Of a stretch of DNA of 64,000 bases, positions 19,546-30,615 are shown piece by piece. The notes beneath the pieces were generated by a model. The model did not search any database. It saw only the letters and a list, made by a program, of their open reading frames with translations, and was not told where the DNA came from. Source of the DNA: Gammaproteobacteria bacterium (GTDB lineage: Bacteria; Pseudomonadota; Gammaproteobacteria; UBA4575); NCBI GenBank assembly GCA_011523795.1, contig WTFY01000010.1:345792-409791 (forward strand), read 5' to 3'. The position numbers and the translations under genes are program-made. Each line of letters opens with the position of its first letter. The first letter of the stretch is position 1.

Positions 19546-20019
19546 TCAGCCGGTTGATCCGTCATCGTGTCGGGTGCTTTCGCCTTCGTAGACATTGCCG
19601 CGGGTACGGTATGCACGGGGGGTGTGCAGCGAACCTTGCAGGCCGCTGCCGAATCTGGCGATCAGCCAGGTGACCAGCGTCCTGCGCGTCACGGGTACCA
19701 GACAGGCAAAGCCGATCGCATCCGTGAAAAATCCGGGTGTGAGCAGCAGGGCTCCGCCGATCAGCAAGGCGACTCCTTCCAGCAACTCGCCCGCCGGATT
19801 GCGTCCCTGGACAAGGGACTGCTGAAATCTTAGAAAGGTCTGGATTCCCTGCATGCGCAGCAGCATGACACCCAGTACGGCCGTCAGCACGACGAGCCCG
19901 ATCGTGGGCAGCGCACCGATGATGCTTCCCACCTGTATCAGCAGGTAAATTTCAATGATCGGGACGATCAGGAATACCGCTGCGATCACGGGAAACAGTC
20001 TGATTCGGCCTTGCCGCAT
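19546..20019 (-). CDS. fxsA: FxsA family membrane protein
   Basis: 157 residues from ATG 20019, chosen because AAGGA lies 8 bases upstream and the N-terminus then begins directly with the first helix (RLFPVIAAVFLIVPIIEIYLL). Three to four membrane segments and the typical LLLTPGFFTDAIGFACLVP block identify FxsA, a small inner-membrane protein named for suppression of phage T7 F exclusion; its normal role is unclear. It is divergent from cutA and often neighbours groESL in gammaproteobacteria. Confidence 0.9.
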   Translation of the reverse strand: MRQGRIRLFPVIAAVFLIVPIIEIYLLIQVGSIIGALPTIGLVVLTAVLGVMLLRMQGIQTFLRFQQSLVQGRNPAGELLEGVALLIGGALLLTPGFFTDAIGFACLVPVTRRTLVTWLIARFGSGLQGSLHTPRAYRTRGNVYEGESTRHDDGSTG

Positions 20020-20271
20020 GAGATGATCCTTCTTCGGTACGGGTTTGCGGCACGCAGGCTGCAAATTCCGATTTGCCGGGTATTTTGCGAGGCTACGGGA
20101 AGGGCAGCGGTACGGGTACCGGTGATCTGCCGTGCCGTCGTGTACCTACTGTATACCGGATTGGCCTGAAATTGTACCTTGCCGTTGCCGGGCAGACCTC
20201 CCGGGTCGCCTGCCGCAAGCTGCTCCCGCTCAAGGCTTGTTGGGAATTCCGGTTCCAAGATATCATGCCGC

Positions 20272-20592
20272 ATGACTTCACATTTGCTGGTTCTGACCAC
20301 TTTTCCGGACAGTGATAGCGCCGTACAGGTGGCAAGGGGTATCGTGCGGGCAAAACTCGCCGCCTGCGTGAACATCCTGCCTTCCGTGCAATCTGTCTAT
20401 GTGTGGCAGGGAAAGGAGTGCGTGGAGCCCGAGCATGTTGTGCTGATCAAAACGACCGAAAGCGCGTATCCGGGGCTTGAGTCCTACATAAAAAACCATC
20501 ACCCCTATGAACTTCCTGAGCTGATTGCGACTCCCATCACCATGGGATTCCAAGAATACCTGGACTGGGTTACACGGCACGTCATCACATGA
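20272..20592 (+). CDS. cutA: Divalent-cation tolerance protein CutA
   Basis: 106 residues from ATG 20272 (MTSHLLVLTT), the standard CutA length; a longer frame upstream has no family similarity. Recognisable blocks are LAACVNILPSVQSVYVWQGK, VVLIKTT and YELPELIATPI. Trimeric PII-like fold; linked genetically to copper tolerance, exact role unsettled. It overlaps dsbD by four bases, the same cutA-dsbD pairing as in E. coli. Confidence 0.95.
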   Translation: MTSHLLVLTTFPDSDSAVQVARGIVRAKLAACVNILPSVQSVYVWQGKECVEPEHVVLIKTTESAYPGLESYIKNHHPYELPELIATPITMGFQEYLDWVTRHVIT

Positions 20593-22475
20593 AACATTTG
20601 AGCGCCTGGCTTTGCATTCTACTGGCATGGTGGGTACAACCGCTGATCGCGGGCACCGCGGATGGCGAGCCGTTGCTGGCCCGTTACGGGGTCCAGGAAT
20701 TTCTCGACCCGGACGATGCCTTCCGGGTCACCGCAAGCCAGGGAGATGGCCGGACCATCATCCTGCAATGGCGGGTCGAGCAGGGGTATTACCTGTACCG
20801 GGACAAGATTGCTGTCACGCCGAAAGATGAAACCCGCCTGACCCTGGGCCCGCCGCAGCTGCCTGCCGGCCAGGTCACGCAGGATGAGTACTTTGGCGAA
20901 GTGACCAGTATCGAGCATGACTTCCAGTCCGCCGTGCCGGTGCTGCAAGTTGCAGGGGACACGCGCGACCTGGAGCTGCTGGTGACCTACCAGGGATGCG
21001 CGGAAGCCGGTCTGTGCTACCCGCCCATAACCAAGGCCCTTGTGGTGGATTTCAATCCCGACCTGGGGACCGGCATGCCGTGGACCGGTTCGAACGGCTC
21101 TGCTGCCGGCGCCCCGGGTTTCCAGTCCGAGCAGGACCGCCTGGCGGGCCTGCTGGCCTCGGGGAAGCTCTGGCTTACCGTCGCCAGCTTTTTTGGCCTG
21201 GGGGTCCTGCTGGCCTTCACGCCCTGCGTGTTTCCGATGATTCCTATCCTTTCCAGCATCATCGTCGGGCAGGGCGCTGGGGTCTCGACATCCAGGGCGT
21301 TCTCACTGTCGCTGGTCTATGTGCTGGCCATGTCCGTCGCCTATACCGCTGCGGGAATCGCCGTTGGCCTGTCCGGTGAAAATATCCAGTTCTGGCTCCA
21401 GACTCCATGGGTGCTGGGCGCGTTCGCCGGCATCCTCGTGCTGCTTTCCCTGTCCATGTTCGGGCTTTACGAGTTGCAGTTGCCGCAGGCGTGGCGGTCC
21501 AGGGTGCATGCCGCGACTTCCGGCCAGCGACAGGGCTCCTATGTCGGGGCGGCCGTGATGGGCTTTCTGTCGGCACTGATTGTGGGGCCGTGTATCAACG
21601 CCCCCCTGATCGGTGCCTTGATCTACATCGCCAACGTCGGGGATGCCGTGCTCGGTGGCACCGCGCTGTTTGCGCTGAGCCTGGGCATGGGTTTGCCGTT
21701 GCTGGTGCTGGGGACCTCGGAAGGGAAGCTGTTGCCGAAGGCAGGGGCGTGGATGGGCTCGGTGAAGGCGGTGTCCGGAGTGCTGCTGCTGGGACTGGCC
21801 ATCTGGTTGCTGGAACGCGTGATGCCGGCCCCGCTGGTGCTGCTGCTCGCCGGAATCCTGCTCATTGCATCTTCCGTGTACATGGGTGCGCTGGAAAGGG
21901 TCAGGGAGGGGGCCTCGGGCTGGTTCAGGTTGTGGAAAGGCCTGGGAGTCATTGCCCTGGTCTATGGCGCGGTCCTGGTCATCGGGGCGGCTGCGGGCAG
22001 TCACAGCCTGCTGCATCCGCTGCAGGGCATGATGGCCAGGAATGTCGACCCGGGCACTGCAGGGTATGCCGTGGACCCGGATCATGTCTTGCCGTTCAGG
22101 CAGGTCAAGGGGGTCGAGGGACTGGACACGGCCCTGCGCCAGGCCGTCGCGGAAGGCAGGCCCGTCATGCTCGATTTTTATGCCGACTGGTGCATTTCCT
22201 GCAAGGAGATGGAAGCCTTCACGTTCAGCAAGCCGCAGGTGCGCCGCGCGCTTCGGGATTTCGTCCTGTTGCAGTCGGACGTGACGCATCACGATGAACA
22301 GGACCGGGCGCTATTGAAGCATCTCGGCCTGTTTGGCCCGCCGGCAATCCTGTTTTATGACCCTTCGGGACGGGAGAGGTACAGTTACCGGCTAATAGGC
22401 TTCATGGGCGCATCCGGGTTTTCATCGCATCTTGAGCGATTCAAGGAAGCGGTTGCACCCGATCAGGGTCTTTAG
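20589..22475 (+). CDS. dsbD: Thiol:disulfide interchange protein DsbD
   Basis: 628 residues. A signal peptide (MKHLSAWLCILLAWW...) leads to the periplasmic alpha domain with the Cys pair in YQGCAEAGLCYPP. The eight-helix membrane domain carries its two Cys in FTPCVFPMIPIL and VGPCINAPLIGAL. The C-terminal thioredoxin-like gamma domain has DWCISCKEMEAF. All six electron-relay cysteines are present. It moves electrons from cytosolic thioredoxin to periplasmic DsbC, DsbG and cytochrome c maturation. Confidence 0.96.
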   Translation: MKHLSAWLCILLAWWVQPLIAGTADGEPLLARYGVQEFLDPDDAFRVTASQGDGRTIILQWRVEQGYYLYRDKIAVTPKDETRLTLGPPQLPAGQVTQDEYFGEVTSIEHDFQSAVPVLQVAGDTRDLELLVTYQGCAEAGLCYPPITKALVVDFNPDLGTGMPWTGSNGSAAGAPGFQSEQDRLAGLLASGKLWLTVASFFGLGVLLAFTPCVFPMIPILSSIIVGQGAGVSTSRAFSLSLVYVLAMSVAYTAAGIAVGLSGENIQFWLQTPWVLGAFAGILVLLSLSMFGLYELQLPQAWRSRVHAATSGQRQGSYVGAAVMGFLSALIVGPCINAPLIGALIYIANVGDAVLGGTALFALSLGMGLPLLVLGTSEGKLLPKAGAWMGSVKAVSGVLLLGLAIWLLERVMPAPLVLLLAGILLIASSVYMGALERVREGASGWFRLWKGLGVIALVYGAVLVIGAAAGSHSLLHPLQGMMARNVDPGTAGYAVDPDHVLPFRQVKGVEGLDTALRQAVAEGRPVMLDFYADWCISCKEMEAFTFSKPQVRRALRDFVLLQSDVTHHDEQDRALLKHLGLFGPPAILFYDPSGRERYSYRLIGFMGASGFSSHLERFKEAVAPDQGL

Positions 22476-22571
22476 TGATCCGGTTCAGGCGCGGACCGCA
22501 CTCGTGCATGCCGCCAGGCAGGGCAGGGTCCAGGGCCCGCAAGCCGCTGCAGGGCACCATCGGCTGGAGGG

Positions 22572-23336
22572 TTACTGTTTCAGCCTGTAACCGGTCTTGA
22601 AGATCCACCAGATGATCAGCAGGCAGATACCGGTAAACAGCATCACCATGAACAGGCTGACTTCGACGCGGACGTCGGCAACCTCGTAAAAACTCCAGCG
22701 GAAACCGCTCACCAGATACACTACCGGGTTAAACAGGCTTGCGGTCCGCCAGGCGGGTGGCAGCATGTCGATGGTGTAGAAACTTCCGCCGAGAAATACC
22801 AGCGGCGTGATCACCAGCATCGGAATCAGCTGCAGTTTTTCAAAGTTGTCTGCCCACAGGCCAATGATGAATCCCAGCAGGCTGAAGGAGATACAGGTCA
22901 GGACCAGGAAGCCAAGCATCCAGAAAGGGTGGTGGATATCCAGTTCGACAAAGAATCCCGCAGTGACCAGGATGATGATCCCGATCAGGAAGGACTTGGT
23001 GGCGGCAGCACCCACGTAGCCCATGAGAATCTCGATGAACGAAACCGGTGCAGAGAGCACTTCGTAGATCGTGCCCGTGAATCTCGGAAAATAAATGCCG
23101 AACGAGGCGTTGGCCACGCTCTGTGTGAGCAGGGCCAGCATCATCAGGCCGGGAACAAGGAACGCACCGTAGGGAACGTCCTGAACCGTTTCGATCCTTG
23201 TTCCGATGGCTGAACCGAACACGACAAAATACAGGATGGTAGAGACGATGGGTGAGACGAAAGTCTGCATGACGGCCTGCCATGCACGCAGCATTTCGTG
23301 CTTGTAGATAATGCTGACTGCGTGAACGTTGATCAC
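22572..23336 (-). CDS. ABC-2 type transporter permease (YadH-like)
   Basis: 254 residues, six hydrophobic segments, and the ABC-2 signature [22 protein letters not shown]-terminal [25 protein letters not shown] resembles E. coli YadH. The start overlaps the end of the ATPase gene by four bases, so the two form one exporter. Substrate unknown. Confidence 0.88.
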   Translation of the reverse strand: MINVHAVSIIYKHEMLRAWQAVMQTFVSPIVSTILYFVVFGSAIGTRIETVQDVPYGAFLVPGLMMLALLTQSVANASFGIYFPRFTGTIYEVLSAPVSFIEILMGYVGAAATKSFLIGIIILVTAGFFVELDIHHPFWMLGFLVLTCISFSLLGFIIGLWADNFEKLQLIPMLVITPLVFLGGSFYTIDMLPPAWRTASLFNPVVYLVSGFRWSFYEVADVRVEVSLFMVMLFTGICLLIIWWIFKTGYRLKQ

Positions 23337-24256
23337 TGGTCCTGCACCAGGTTGATGAAGATATCCTCCAACGAGCTTTGGGAAGTGTTCACGTCCTTGA
23401 GCAGCAGGCCGGCCTGGTCCACGGCCCGCAGCAGCTCTGCGATGCCGGTATGCTCGCTGTAGCTGTCATAGGTATAGATCAACCGCGTGCCGTCCGCGGA
23501 CAGTTCCAGGGACCAGCGGGACAGGGATGGCGGGACCGAGGCAAGCGGCTCTTCCATTTCTATGGTCATCTGGCGTTTTCCAAGCTTGTGCTTGAGGGCC
23601 TGCTTGTCATCCACGACCAGCAGTTCGCTTCTGTTTATCACGCCGACCCGGTCCGCGATCGCCTCCGCCTCCTCGATATAGTGCGTGGTCAGGATGATCG
23701 TCGTCCCGGATTCCTTGAGCCGGGTCACAAGGCTCCACATTTCCTTGCGCCGTTCGATGTCCACCCCGGCCGTAGGCTCGTCCAGGAACAGAACGGAAGG
23801 CTGATGGGAGAGGGCCTTTGCGATCAGTACGCGGCGTTTCATTCCTCCGGACAGGGTCATGATCAGGCTGTCCTTTTTCTCCCACAGCGACAGCTGCTTG
23901 AGGAGTTCTTCAAGGTAAGCGGGGTCCGGCCGTTTGCCGAACAGTCCCCTGCTGAAGCAGACCGTGTTCCACACGGTCTCGAACATGCCCAGGGTCAACT
24001 CCTGGGGTACCAGGCCGATCAGGCTGCGCGTGGTCCGGTATTCGTGGATGATGTCATGACCGTTTACCATGACGGATCCCTCGCTGGGATTCACGATGCC
24101 ACAGATGATGGAGATCAGGGTGGTCTTTCCCGCGCCGTTCGGTCCGAGCAATGCGAGAATCTCTCCGGCGTGGATGTCCAGGTTGATGTTATGAAGCGCA
24201 CGGTGTCCGTTCGAGTAAACCTTCGACAGGTTGGTGATTGAAATAACTGGATTCAT
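23333..24256 (-). CDS. ABC transporter ATP-binding protein (YadG-like)
   Basis: 307 residues. Walker [11 protein letters not shown]-loop VPQELTLG, signature [15 protein letters not shown], Walker [13 protein letters not shown] and H-loop [10 protein letters not shown] are intact. Length and the C-terminal extension match YadG. It would energise the permease encoded downstream. Confidence 0.9.
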   Translation of the reverse strand: MNPVISITNLSKVYSNGHRALHNINLDIHAGEILALLGPNGAGKTTLISIICGIVNPSEGSVMVNGHDIIHEYRTTRSLIGLVPQELTLGMFETVWNTVCFSRGLFGKRPDPAYLEELLKQLSLWEKKDSLIMTLSGGMKRRVLIAKALSHQPSVLFLDEPTAGVDIERRKEMWSLVTRLKESGTTIILTTHYIEEAEAIADRVGVINRSELLVVDDKQALKHKLGKRQMTIEMEEPLASVPPSLSRWSLELSADGTRLIYTYDSYSEHTGIAELLRAVDQAGLLLKDVNTSQSSLEDIFINLVQDQ

Positions 24257-24581
24257 GCCGGCATGGTCAAAGCGGTAATTATGCGTTGCGTGCTAAAGAT
24301 ACCATCAAACCGGCCTGGGTACCCTTTCCCGTCTCGGACCCGTGCGCGCGAAACCCGCCCGGGTGCAGGTACCGCCGGAGATACGGCACTTCGTGGACGG
24401 ATGCCCGCTTGCCGGATCAGGCCCGGCACGGACGGGGTATCGAGGCCGGTCAGGCCCGCGATGCCAGGAGCGATGAAATATCCGAACAAAGCACTGGCCT
24501 CCCCGCAAATTTCATGTACACTAGCAGAAAATCGAAGAAACCTGCACGATCAAGACATTTCGAAGCAAAAATCCGGTAGAT
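24257..24581. other. Intergenic region between yadG-like gene and aroQ
   Basis: 325 bp without a believable gene; it should hold divergent promoters for the exporter and for aroQ-accB-accC. TGTACACT (about 24515-24522) could be a -10 region for aroQ, but no good -35 box is visible. Confidence 0.4.
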
Positions 24582-25025
24582 ATGGCCAAGATTCTAGTTT
24601 TAAACGGTCCAAATCTTAACCTTCTGGGCAGGCGCGAACCTGAAATCTACGGTCATGAGACGCTTGAGGAAGTGGTCCGGCAGGCCCAGGTTACGGCGCA
24701 CGGGCTCGGTCACCAGCTGGAAGGGTTCCAGAGTAATGCGGAGCACGAGCTGGTGGAGCGGATACACCGTGCCGGCAAGGAGGGCATCGCCCTGATCATT
24801 TTCAATCCGGGTGCGTTCACGCATACCAGCATCGCCCTGCGCGATGCCCTGCTGGGCGTTGCCATCCCGTTCATCGAGGTGCACCTGTCCAACGTTTTTG
24901 CGCGTGAGGACTTCAGGCAGCATTCGTTCCTCACGGACATCGCGGCCGGCGTGATTTCCGGACTCGGTGCCAAGGGTTACGAACTGGCCGTACAGGCGGC
25001 TCATCACAGGCTGTCCGGAAGCTAG
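24582..25025 (+). CDS. aroQ: 3-dehydroquinate dehydratase, type II
   Basis: 147 residues. [17 protein letters not shown] holds the catalytic Tyr, [17 protein letters not shown] and [17 protein letters not shown] (His) complete the site. Third step of the shikimate pathway. It starts an aroQ-accB-accC run (2-bp gap to accB), an order common in gammaproteobacteria. Confidence 0.96.
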   Translation: MAKILVLNGPNLNLLGRREPEIYGHETLEEVVRQAQVTAHGLGHQLEGFQSNAEHELVERIHRAGKEGIALIIFNPGAFTHTSIALRDALLGVAIPFIEVHLSNVFAREDFRQHSFLTDIAAGVISGLGAKGYELAVQAAHHRLSGS

Positions 25026-25027
25026 GC

Positions 25028-25474
25028 ATGGATATTCGAAAGATCAAGAAGCTCGTCGAGTTGCTGGAGGAGTCCGGGATTGCGGAAATTGAGATCAGGG
25101 AGGGCGAGGAGTCGGTGCGAATCAGCCGGGGTGTCCCGGCTGCTGCAGCCGTGCAGGCGGTTGCACCTCCTGCGCCGCCCGTACAGCCGGCACCGGCTCC
25201 CGTCGATACGCCTGACGAACAGGCAGGGGATCATCCGGAAGGCCACACCGTCACGTCACCGATGGTGGGCACGTTCTATGAAGCCCCGGCTCCGGGCCAG
25301 AAACCGTTCGTGCAGGTTGGGGATTCCGTGCAGTCGGGCGATACCCTGTGCATCATCGAAGCCATGAAGATGCTGAATCAGATCGAGGCAGACCAGGCCG
25401 GAACCATCAAGGCAAAGCTGGTCGACAATGCGCAACCCGTGGAATACGGGCAGGCCTTGTTCGTCATCGGCTGA
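25028..25474 (+). CDS. accB: Biotin carboxyl carrier protein of acetyl-CoA carboxylase
   Basis: 148 residues. N-terminal [18 protein letters not shown], an Ala-Pro-rich linker (about 40-75), and a C-terminal biotinyl domain with the biotinylated Lys in EAMKMLNQ and the thumb region preceding it. Carries CO2 for malonyl-CoA formation. Five-base gap to accC. Confidence 0.97.
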   Translation: MDIRKIKKLVELLEESGIAEIEIREGEESVRISRGVPAAAAVQAVAPPAPPVQPAPAPVDTPDEQAGDHPEGHTVTSPMVGTFYEAPAPGQKPFVQVGDSVQSGDTLCIIEAMKMLNQIEADQAGTIKAKLVDNAQPVEYGQALFVIG

Positions 25475-25478
25475 ATAG

Positions 25479-26831
25479 ATGCTCGACAAGGTCGTCATTG
25501 CCAACCGTGGCGAGATTGCACTGCGCATATTGCGTGCGTGTCGCGACATGGGGATCAGGACCGTCGCCATACATTCCGAGGCAGACCGGGACCTGATGCA
25601 TGTGGGCATGGCCGATGAATCCGTTTGCGTGGGTCCTGCACACTCGGCAAAAAGCTACCTGGATATTCCCGCAATCATCAGTGCCGCGGAGGTGACCGAT
25701 GCCACGGCCATTCATCCGGGATACGGATTTCTTTCGGAGAATGCGGAGTTTGCCGAAATTGTCGAGTCCAGCGGGTTTGTGTTCATCGGGCCCAGCGCGG
25801 ATACCATCCGGCAGATGGGAGACAAGATCACGGCCAAGAAAGTCATGCAGGCCGCCGGGGTTCCCTGTGTGCCGGGTACTACGGATCCGATCGGTGATGA
25901 CACGGATGAAACATTGCGCCTGGCCCGGGACATCGGGTATCCCGTAATCGTGAAGGCGGCAGGCGGTGGTGGCGGGCGCGGCATGCGGATCGTGCCCGAG
26001 GAAGACAAGCTGATCGAGTCTGTGATGCTCACCCGTGCGGAGGCCAAGGCCGCGTTCAATGATGACCGCCTGTATATCGAGAAATTTCTGCTGTCTCCAC
26101 GACACGTTGAATTCCAGGTGCTGGCGGATACGCACGGCAATGCGATACATCTGTGTGAGCGGGACTGCTCCATGCAGCGGCGCAACCAGAAGGTCATCGA
26201 GGAAGCCCCTGCCTTCGGCATCAGCGAGGAACAGCGCCAGGCGATTGGAGACTGCGTGACGCAGGCCTGCCGTGAAATCGGCTACCGGGGCGCCGGCACT
26301 TTTGAATTCCTGTATGAAGACGGAAAGTTCTATTTCATCGAAATCAACACGCGCATCCAGGTCGAGCACCCGGTTACGGAAATGATTACGGGCATCGATA
26401 TCGTCAAGCAGCAACTGCTGATCGCCTCGGGGGAGCCTCTGTCGTTCGTCCAGAGCGACATCCGTATTCGAGGACATGCCATAGAGTGCCGCATCAATGC
26501 CGAGGATCCCTATACCTTCATCCCCAGCCCGGGCAAGATCACCCACTTTCACTGCCCCGGGGGGCCCGGCATCCGGGTTGACACCCACCTGTACAACGGC
26601 TACACCGTGCCCCCCTACTATGACTCGATGATCGGCAAGCTGCTCGCTCTCGGGCACAGCCGTGAAGGGGCATTGACGAGAATGGCAGGGGCTTTGCATG
26701 AGATCGTGATTGACGGCATCAAGACGAACGTGCCCCTGTTACAGGACCTGATGCGCGACGAGGCGTTCAGAAAAGCCAGGCACAACATCCGCTATCTCGA
26801 AGACAAGCTGGACAACCGCTCACAGGCCTGA
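25479..26831 (+). CDS. accC: Acetyl-CoA carboxylase, biotin carboxylase subunit
   Basis: 450 residues, standard length. [16 protein letters not shown], the ATP-grasp Gly-rich loop [21 protein letters not shown] and the catalytic [14 protein letters not shown] block are present. Partner of AccB; ATP-dependent carboxylation of biotin. Followed by a 425-bp gap before fis. Confidence 0.97.
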   Translation: MLDKVVIANRGEIALRILRACRDMGIRTVAIHSEADRDLMHVGMADESVCVGPAHSAKSYLDIPAIISAAEVTDATAIHPGYGFLSENAEFAEIVESSGFVFIGPSADTIRQMGDKITAKKVMQAAGVPCVPGTTDPIGDDTDETLRLARDIGYPVIVKAAGGGGGRGMRIVPEEDKLIESVMLTRAEAKAAFNDDRLYIEKFLLSPRHVEFQVLADTHGNAIHLCERDCSMQRRNQKVIEEAPAFGISEEQRQAIGDCVTQACREIGYRGAGTFEFLYEDGKFYFIEINTRIQVEHPVTEMITGIDIVKQQLLIASGEPLSFVQSDIRIRGHAIECRINAEDPYTFIPSPGKITHFHCPGGPGIRVDTHLYNGYTVPPYYDSMIGKLLALGHSREGALTRMAGALHEIVIDGIKTNVPLLQDLMRDEAFRKARHNIRYLEDKLDNRSQA

Positions 26832-27256
26832 ATCAGGCCGGGCCCCGGTCTACGCTGCCGGAGGAGGCACCGGCCCGCCGCGTGCCATCTGAAAGATGTG
26901 CCGTATGTGAAAAGCCGTAAAAAAACTCTTGGAATTGATCGAGCCAAGTGCGATCATAATATGGAAAACAGCGCGGCAAAGATCGGGTGCGCGGCTGGAC
27001 AGATTTCTCCAAAATAATAAGACGCTGCCTGCACGTTTTTGGACAATTAGCAAGTGCCACAAGTATAAAGAGACAGCTTGTATTCGTGCGTCCGGTATCT
27101 GCGAGCGTACACACTATTCGAGAACATCACGTCTGACACCTGAGCTTGGCCTTGTAGTTTGGAGCTGCCTTGGTGCGCAAGGAGAGTCTGCCGCATCAGC
27201 AGGTACAGGAAGCAAGAATGCCGGGTATCTACCGGCTTGGAACATGGAGCTAACGC
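26832..27256 (+). promoter_or_regulatory. Fis upstream region with candidate promoter
   Basis: 425 bp without a gene, AT-richer than its surroundings. TTGATC (26935-26940), 16-base spacer and TAATAT (26957-26962) form a good sigma-70-like promoter about 290 bp before fis, leaving a long leader. In contrast to E. coli, dusB does not precede fis. An open frame across this stretch (26929-27327) runs into fis in another frame and looks like chance. Confidence 0.55.
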
Positions 27257-27538
27257 ATGAACTTATCTCCCTCTACCGTCCAACTGGCCGATCTGCACGT
27301 CGAAGAAAAAGAACTGTCCTTGCGTGACACGGTCACAAGTTGTCTCCACCTTTATTTCAGCCAGTTGAGTGACCATGAACCCGAAGGTCTTTACAAAATG
27401 TTCATCGAGGAGGTTGAACGCCCGCTTCTTGAAATGGTCATGCAGTACTGCAACGGCAATCAGACCAAGGCGGCAAGGTTTTTGGGACTGAATCGAGGAA
27501 CGCTACGCAAAAAGCTCGTGTTCTACGGGCTGAGCTGA
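27257..27538 (+). CDS. fis: DNA-binding protein Fis
   Basis: 93 residues. The C-terminal helix-turn-helix ([21 protein letters not shown]) is nearly identical to Fis, and the middle ([19 protein letters not shown]) matches the dimerisation core. GGAG lies 9 bases before the ATG. Nucleoid-associated regulator; located directly before purH as in Pseudomonas-type genomes. Confidence 0.95.
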   Translation: MNLSPSTVQLADLHVEEKELSLRDTVTSCLHLYFSQLSDHEPEGLYKMFIEEVERPLLEMVMQYCNGNQTKAARFLGLNRGTLRKKLVFYGLS

Positions 27539-27564
27539 CCGGCGGGCTGGACCGGGTTACTCCA

Positions 27565-29139
27565 TTGGCCAATTCCACATGGCAGCCTGTTTGCCGTGCC
27601 CTGATCAGCGTTTCCGATAAGGCGGGGGTGGTGGAGTTTGCCGGCGAACTGGCCAGCCTGGGCATAGAACTGCTTTCTACCGGCAACACTGCGAGGTTGC
27701 TGGCCGGGCAGGGGATCGAGGTCACGGAAGTTTCCAGCTACACGGGATTTCCGGAGATCATGGACGGCCGCGTCAAGACGCTGCACCCCAGGATTCACGG
27801 CGGAATCCTGGCACGCCGGGACCAGGATAATGCGGTCATGCAGCAGCACGGAATCGTGCCGATCGACCTGGTAGTGATAAACCTCTACCCGTTTGCCGGG
27901 ATCACGGCGAGGCAGGACTGCTCCCTGGAAGAAGCCATCGAGAACGTCGATGTCGGGGGGCCTGCGATGATCAGGGCAGCTGCCAAGAACTTCGAGCATG
28001 TGACGGTGATCGTCGATCCGGGTGATTATCCTGACGTCACGTCACGGCTGAAGAAGCATCAGGGTACGCTGGATGCTGCGCTGCGGTTTGATCTTGCAGT
28101 GAAGGCATTCGAGCATACCGCCCGCTATGACGGCATGATTGCGAATTATCTCGGACGGAAGCTTCCGGACGGAGACCCCGAGTTTCCGCGCACGCTCAAC
28201 CTGCAATTCAGGCAGGTGCAAAGGCTTCGCTACGGTGAAAACCCCCATCAGCGCGGCGCATTTTACGTTGAACCGGAACTGGCTGAGCCCTGTGCAGCAG
28301 GCGCCAGGGTTGTTCAGGGCAAGAAACTTTCCTACAACAATCTGTCTGACACCAATGCAGCACTGGAATGCGTGAAGCAGTTTCCGGATCCTGCCTGCGT
28401 GATTGTCAAGCATGCCAATCCTTGCGGGGTTGCCACGGATGTGGAGATCGCCCTGGCCTATGAACGGGCTTTTGAAACGGATCCGACTTCTGCATTCGGC
28501 GGGGTGATCGCGTTCAACCGGGAACTGGACGGCAGGACTGCCGCGTCCATTCTCGAGAGGCAGTTTGTCGAAGTGCTGGTAGCACCCGTGGTGACCGGGG
28601 ATGCCCGCAAGGTGCTGGAGGCCAAGGAAAAGGTTCGCGTCCTGGAATGCGGGGCATGGAAGCAGCCTGTCGCGGCACTGGACTACAAGCGCATCGTGGG
28701 CGGGCTGCTGGCACAGGACCGCGATCTGGGTACGGTAACGAGCGACGATTTGAAGGTGGTGTCCAGGCGCCCACCCGATCAGCGTGAACTGGAGGACCTG
28801 CTGTTTGCCTGGAAAGTCGTAAAGTTTGTCAAGTCCAATGCCATTGTGTACGCTCGCAATGGCCAGACTGTGGGCATCGGCGCCGGCCAGATGAGCCGTG
28901 TGTATTCGGCCAGGATTGCCGCGATCAAGGCGCAGGATGAGAAGCTGGCAACAGAGGGCTCTGTGATGGCTTCCGATGCGTTTTTCCCGTTCAGCGATGC
29001 CGTACACACAGCACATGAGCACGGCGTTACCGCGATCATCCAGCCGGGAGGTTCCATGCGTGACGGGGAAGTGGTCGAAGCGGCCAATGCACTGGACATT
29101 GCAATGGTGCACACAGGCATGCGCCATTTCAGTCATTAG
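27565..29139 (+). CDS. purH: Bifunctional AICAR formyltransferase/IMP cyclohydrolase
   Basis: 524 residues, the usual length, from a TTG start 26 bp after fis (no ATG or GTG fits the family N-terminus better). IMP cyclohydrolase part: [30 protein letters not shown]-like [18 protein letters not shown]. Transformylase part: [43 protein letters not shown] and [11 protein letters not shown]. Last two steps of IMP synthesis. Confidence 0.97.
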   Translation: MANSTWQPVCRALISVSDKAGVVEFAGELASLGIELLSTGNTARLLAGQGIEVTEVSSYTGFPEIMDGRVKTLHPRIHGGILARRDQDNAVMQQHGIVPIDLVVINLYPFAGITARQDCSLEEAIENVDVGGPAMIRAAAKNFEHVTVIVDPGDYPDVTSRLKKHQGTLDAALRFDLAVKAFEHTARYDGMIANYLGRKLPDGDPEFPRTLNLQFRQVQRLRYGENPHQRGAFYVEPELAEPCAAGARVVQGKKLSYNNLSDTNAALECVKQFPDPACVIVKHANPCGVATDVEIALAYERAFETDPTSAFGGVIAFNRELDGRTAASILERQFVEVLVAPVVTGDARKVLEAKEKVRVLECGAWKQPVAALDYKRIVGGLLAQDRDLGTVTSDDLKVVSRRPPDQRELEDLLFAWKVVKFVKSNAIVYARNGQTVGIGAGQMSRVYSARIAAIKAQDEKLATEGSVMASDAFFPFSDAVHTAHEHGVTAIIQPGGSMRDGEVVEAANALDIAMVHTGMRHFSH

Positions 29140-29257
29140 GGTATTTGAGCATGTGGCATGCATGGCATTCTGCAGCGGGCAGCCTGGCTTCGGACGGTCA
29201 GGGATTCGCGTGGCTTGACAGGATAGCGGGGTGCCTGATGTCGTGGAGGCCGCTGCC

Positions 29258-30547
29258 ATGAAAGTTCTCGTGGTTGGAGGGGGAGGGCGTGAACACGCGC
29301 TGACCTGGAAGCTGGGCCATTCCGAAAGGGTCTCCAGGATATTTGTCGCCCCCGGCAACGGAGGCACGGCGACCGAGCCCAAGGCAACCAACATACCGAT
29401 CAGCGCCGAGGATCTGCCGGCACTGCTTGACTTCGCCAGGCAGGAGCAAGTTGACCTGACCCTGGTCGGGCCGGAGGCTCCGCTGGTGGCGGGCATCGTC
29501 GACCGGTTCAGCGAAGAGCAGCTGCCGGTTTTCGGTCCGTGCGCCGCTGCAGCCCGGCTGGAGGGATCCAAGGCATTCGCCAAAAGGTTCATGCAACAGC
29601 ACCGGATCCCGACGGCCCGTTACGAAGTGTTTTCGGATTTTCGGGATGCGAGGGACTATATCGAGTCCATGCCCGTGCCGATGGTGATCAAGGCCGACGG
29701 GCTTGCTGGCGGCAAGGGTGTGCTGATCGTCGGCGATCACGAGCAGGCCGCGTGCTGTGCAAGGGAAATGCTGAGCGGTGAACGCTTCGGTGATGCGGGC
29801 AGGCAGGTCGTGTTCGAGGAGTTCCTCCGGGGGGAAGAAGCCAGTTTCATCTGCATGGTCGATGGCAGGCATGTCTTGCCCTTGGCAACCTCACAGGACC
29901 ACAAGAGGCGGGACGCCGGGGATGAAGGTCCCAATACCGGCGGCATGGGGGCCTATTCGCCGGCGCCGGTCGTGGATGCCGTCCTGCACCGGCGTATACT
30001 GGACGAAGTCATCTACCCGACCGTCAACGGGCTTGCCGAACAGGGTACACCCTATGTCGGCTTCCTGTATGCGGGCCTGATGATCGATTCGCAGAAAAAC
30101 CCGCATGTACTCGAATTCAACTGCCGCTTCGGTGATCCCGAGGCCCAGCCGATTCTCATGCGCATGCACTCGGACCTGGCAGAACTGTGCATGGCGGCCC
30201 TGGCCGGCAGGCTCGACGAGCATGCCATCCAGTGGGATTTGCGCACGGCGCTGGGAGTGGTGCTGGCCGCAGGGGGATATCCACTGGAGGCCTGTAAATC
30301 CGGAGCGGTGATCAAGGGACTGCCGGCGGCTGAAACGGGTTCCTCGAGAAAAGTGTTTCATGCAGGGACCCGGCTGGGCGACGGTGCGGTGCTGACGCAG
30401 GGTGGACGGGTGCTGTGCGTTACGGCCCTGGGGGACACGGTCCGGGACGCCCGCCGGGACGCCTACGATCTCGTGCGGCAGATCTCGTGGCCGCAAATGT
30501 TTTACCGTGAGGACATCGGTCACCGGGCGGTGTCTGAAAACGCCTGA
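29258..30547 (+). CDS. purD: Phosphoribosylamine-glycine ligase
   Basis: 429 residues from ATG 29258 (MKVLVVGGGGREHAL), chosen over GTG 29231 because GGAGG lies 9 bases upstream and it matches the family N-terminus. ATP-grasp features: GLAGGKGV, EEFLRGEEASFICMVDG, NTGGMGAYSPAP, LEFNCRFGDPEAQ. Second committed step of purine synthesis. It follows purH by 118 bp, the classic purH-purD order. Confidence 0.96.
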   Translation: MKVLVVGGGGREHALTWKLGHSERVSRIFVAPGNGGTATEPKATNIPISAEDLPALLDFARQEQVDLTLVGPEAPLVAGIVDRFSEEQLPVFGPCAAAARLEGSKAFAKRFMQQHRIPTARYEVFSDFRDARDYIESMPVPMVIKADGLAGGKGVLIVGDHEQAACCAREMLSGERFGDAGRQVVFEEFLRGEEASFICMVDGRHVLPLATSQDHKRRDAGDEGPNTGGMGAYSPAPVVDAVLHRRILDEVIYPTVNGLAEQGTPYVGFLYAGLMIDSQKNPHVLEFNCRFGDPEAQPILMRMHSDLAELCMAALAGRLDEHAIQWDLRTALGVVLAAGGYPLEACKSGAVIKGLPAAETGSSRKVFHAGTRLGDGAVLTQGGRVLCVTALGDTVRDARRDAYDLVRQISWPQMFYREDIGHRAVSENA

Positions 30548-30615
30548 AAACAGGTCATGGTCCTGTTGCCCGAGAGTCTGATTGTGCCCGGTACCCGTCA
30601 GGCGACTGATCCCGC

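Noticed and set aside
25464-26699. 411-codon minus-strand frame across accC
   Set aside because: Antisense to accC, no recognisable motifs.
26929-27327. 132-codon frame before and into fis
   Set aside because: Overlaps the fis start in another frame, lacks motifs, and covers the promoter region.
28042-29592. 516-codon minus-strand frame across purH
   Set aside because: Antisense to a certain gene on the plus strand; low-complexity composition typical of shadow frames.
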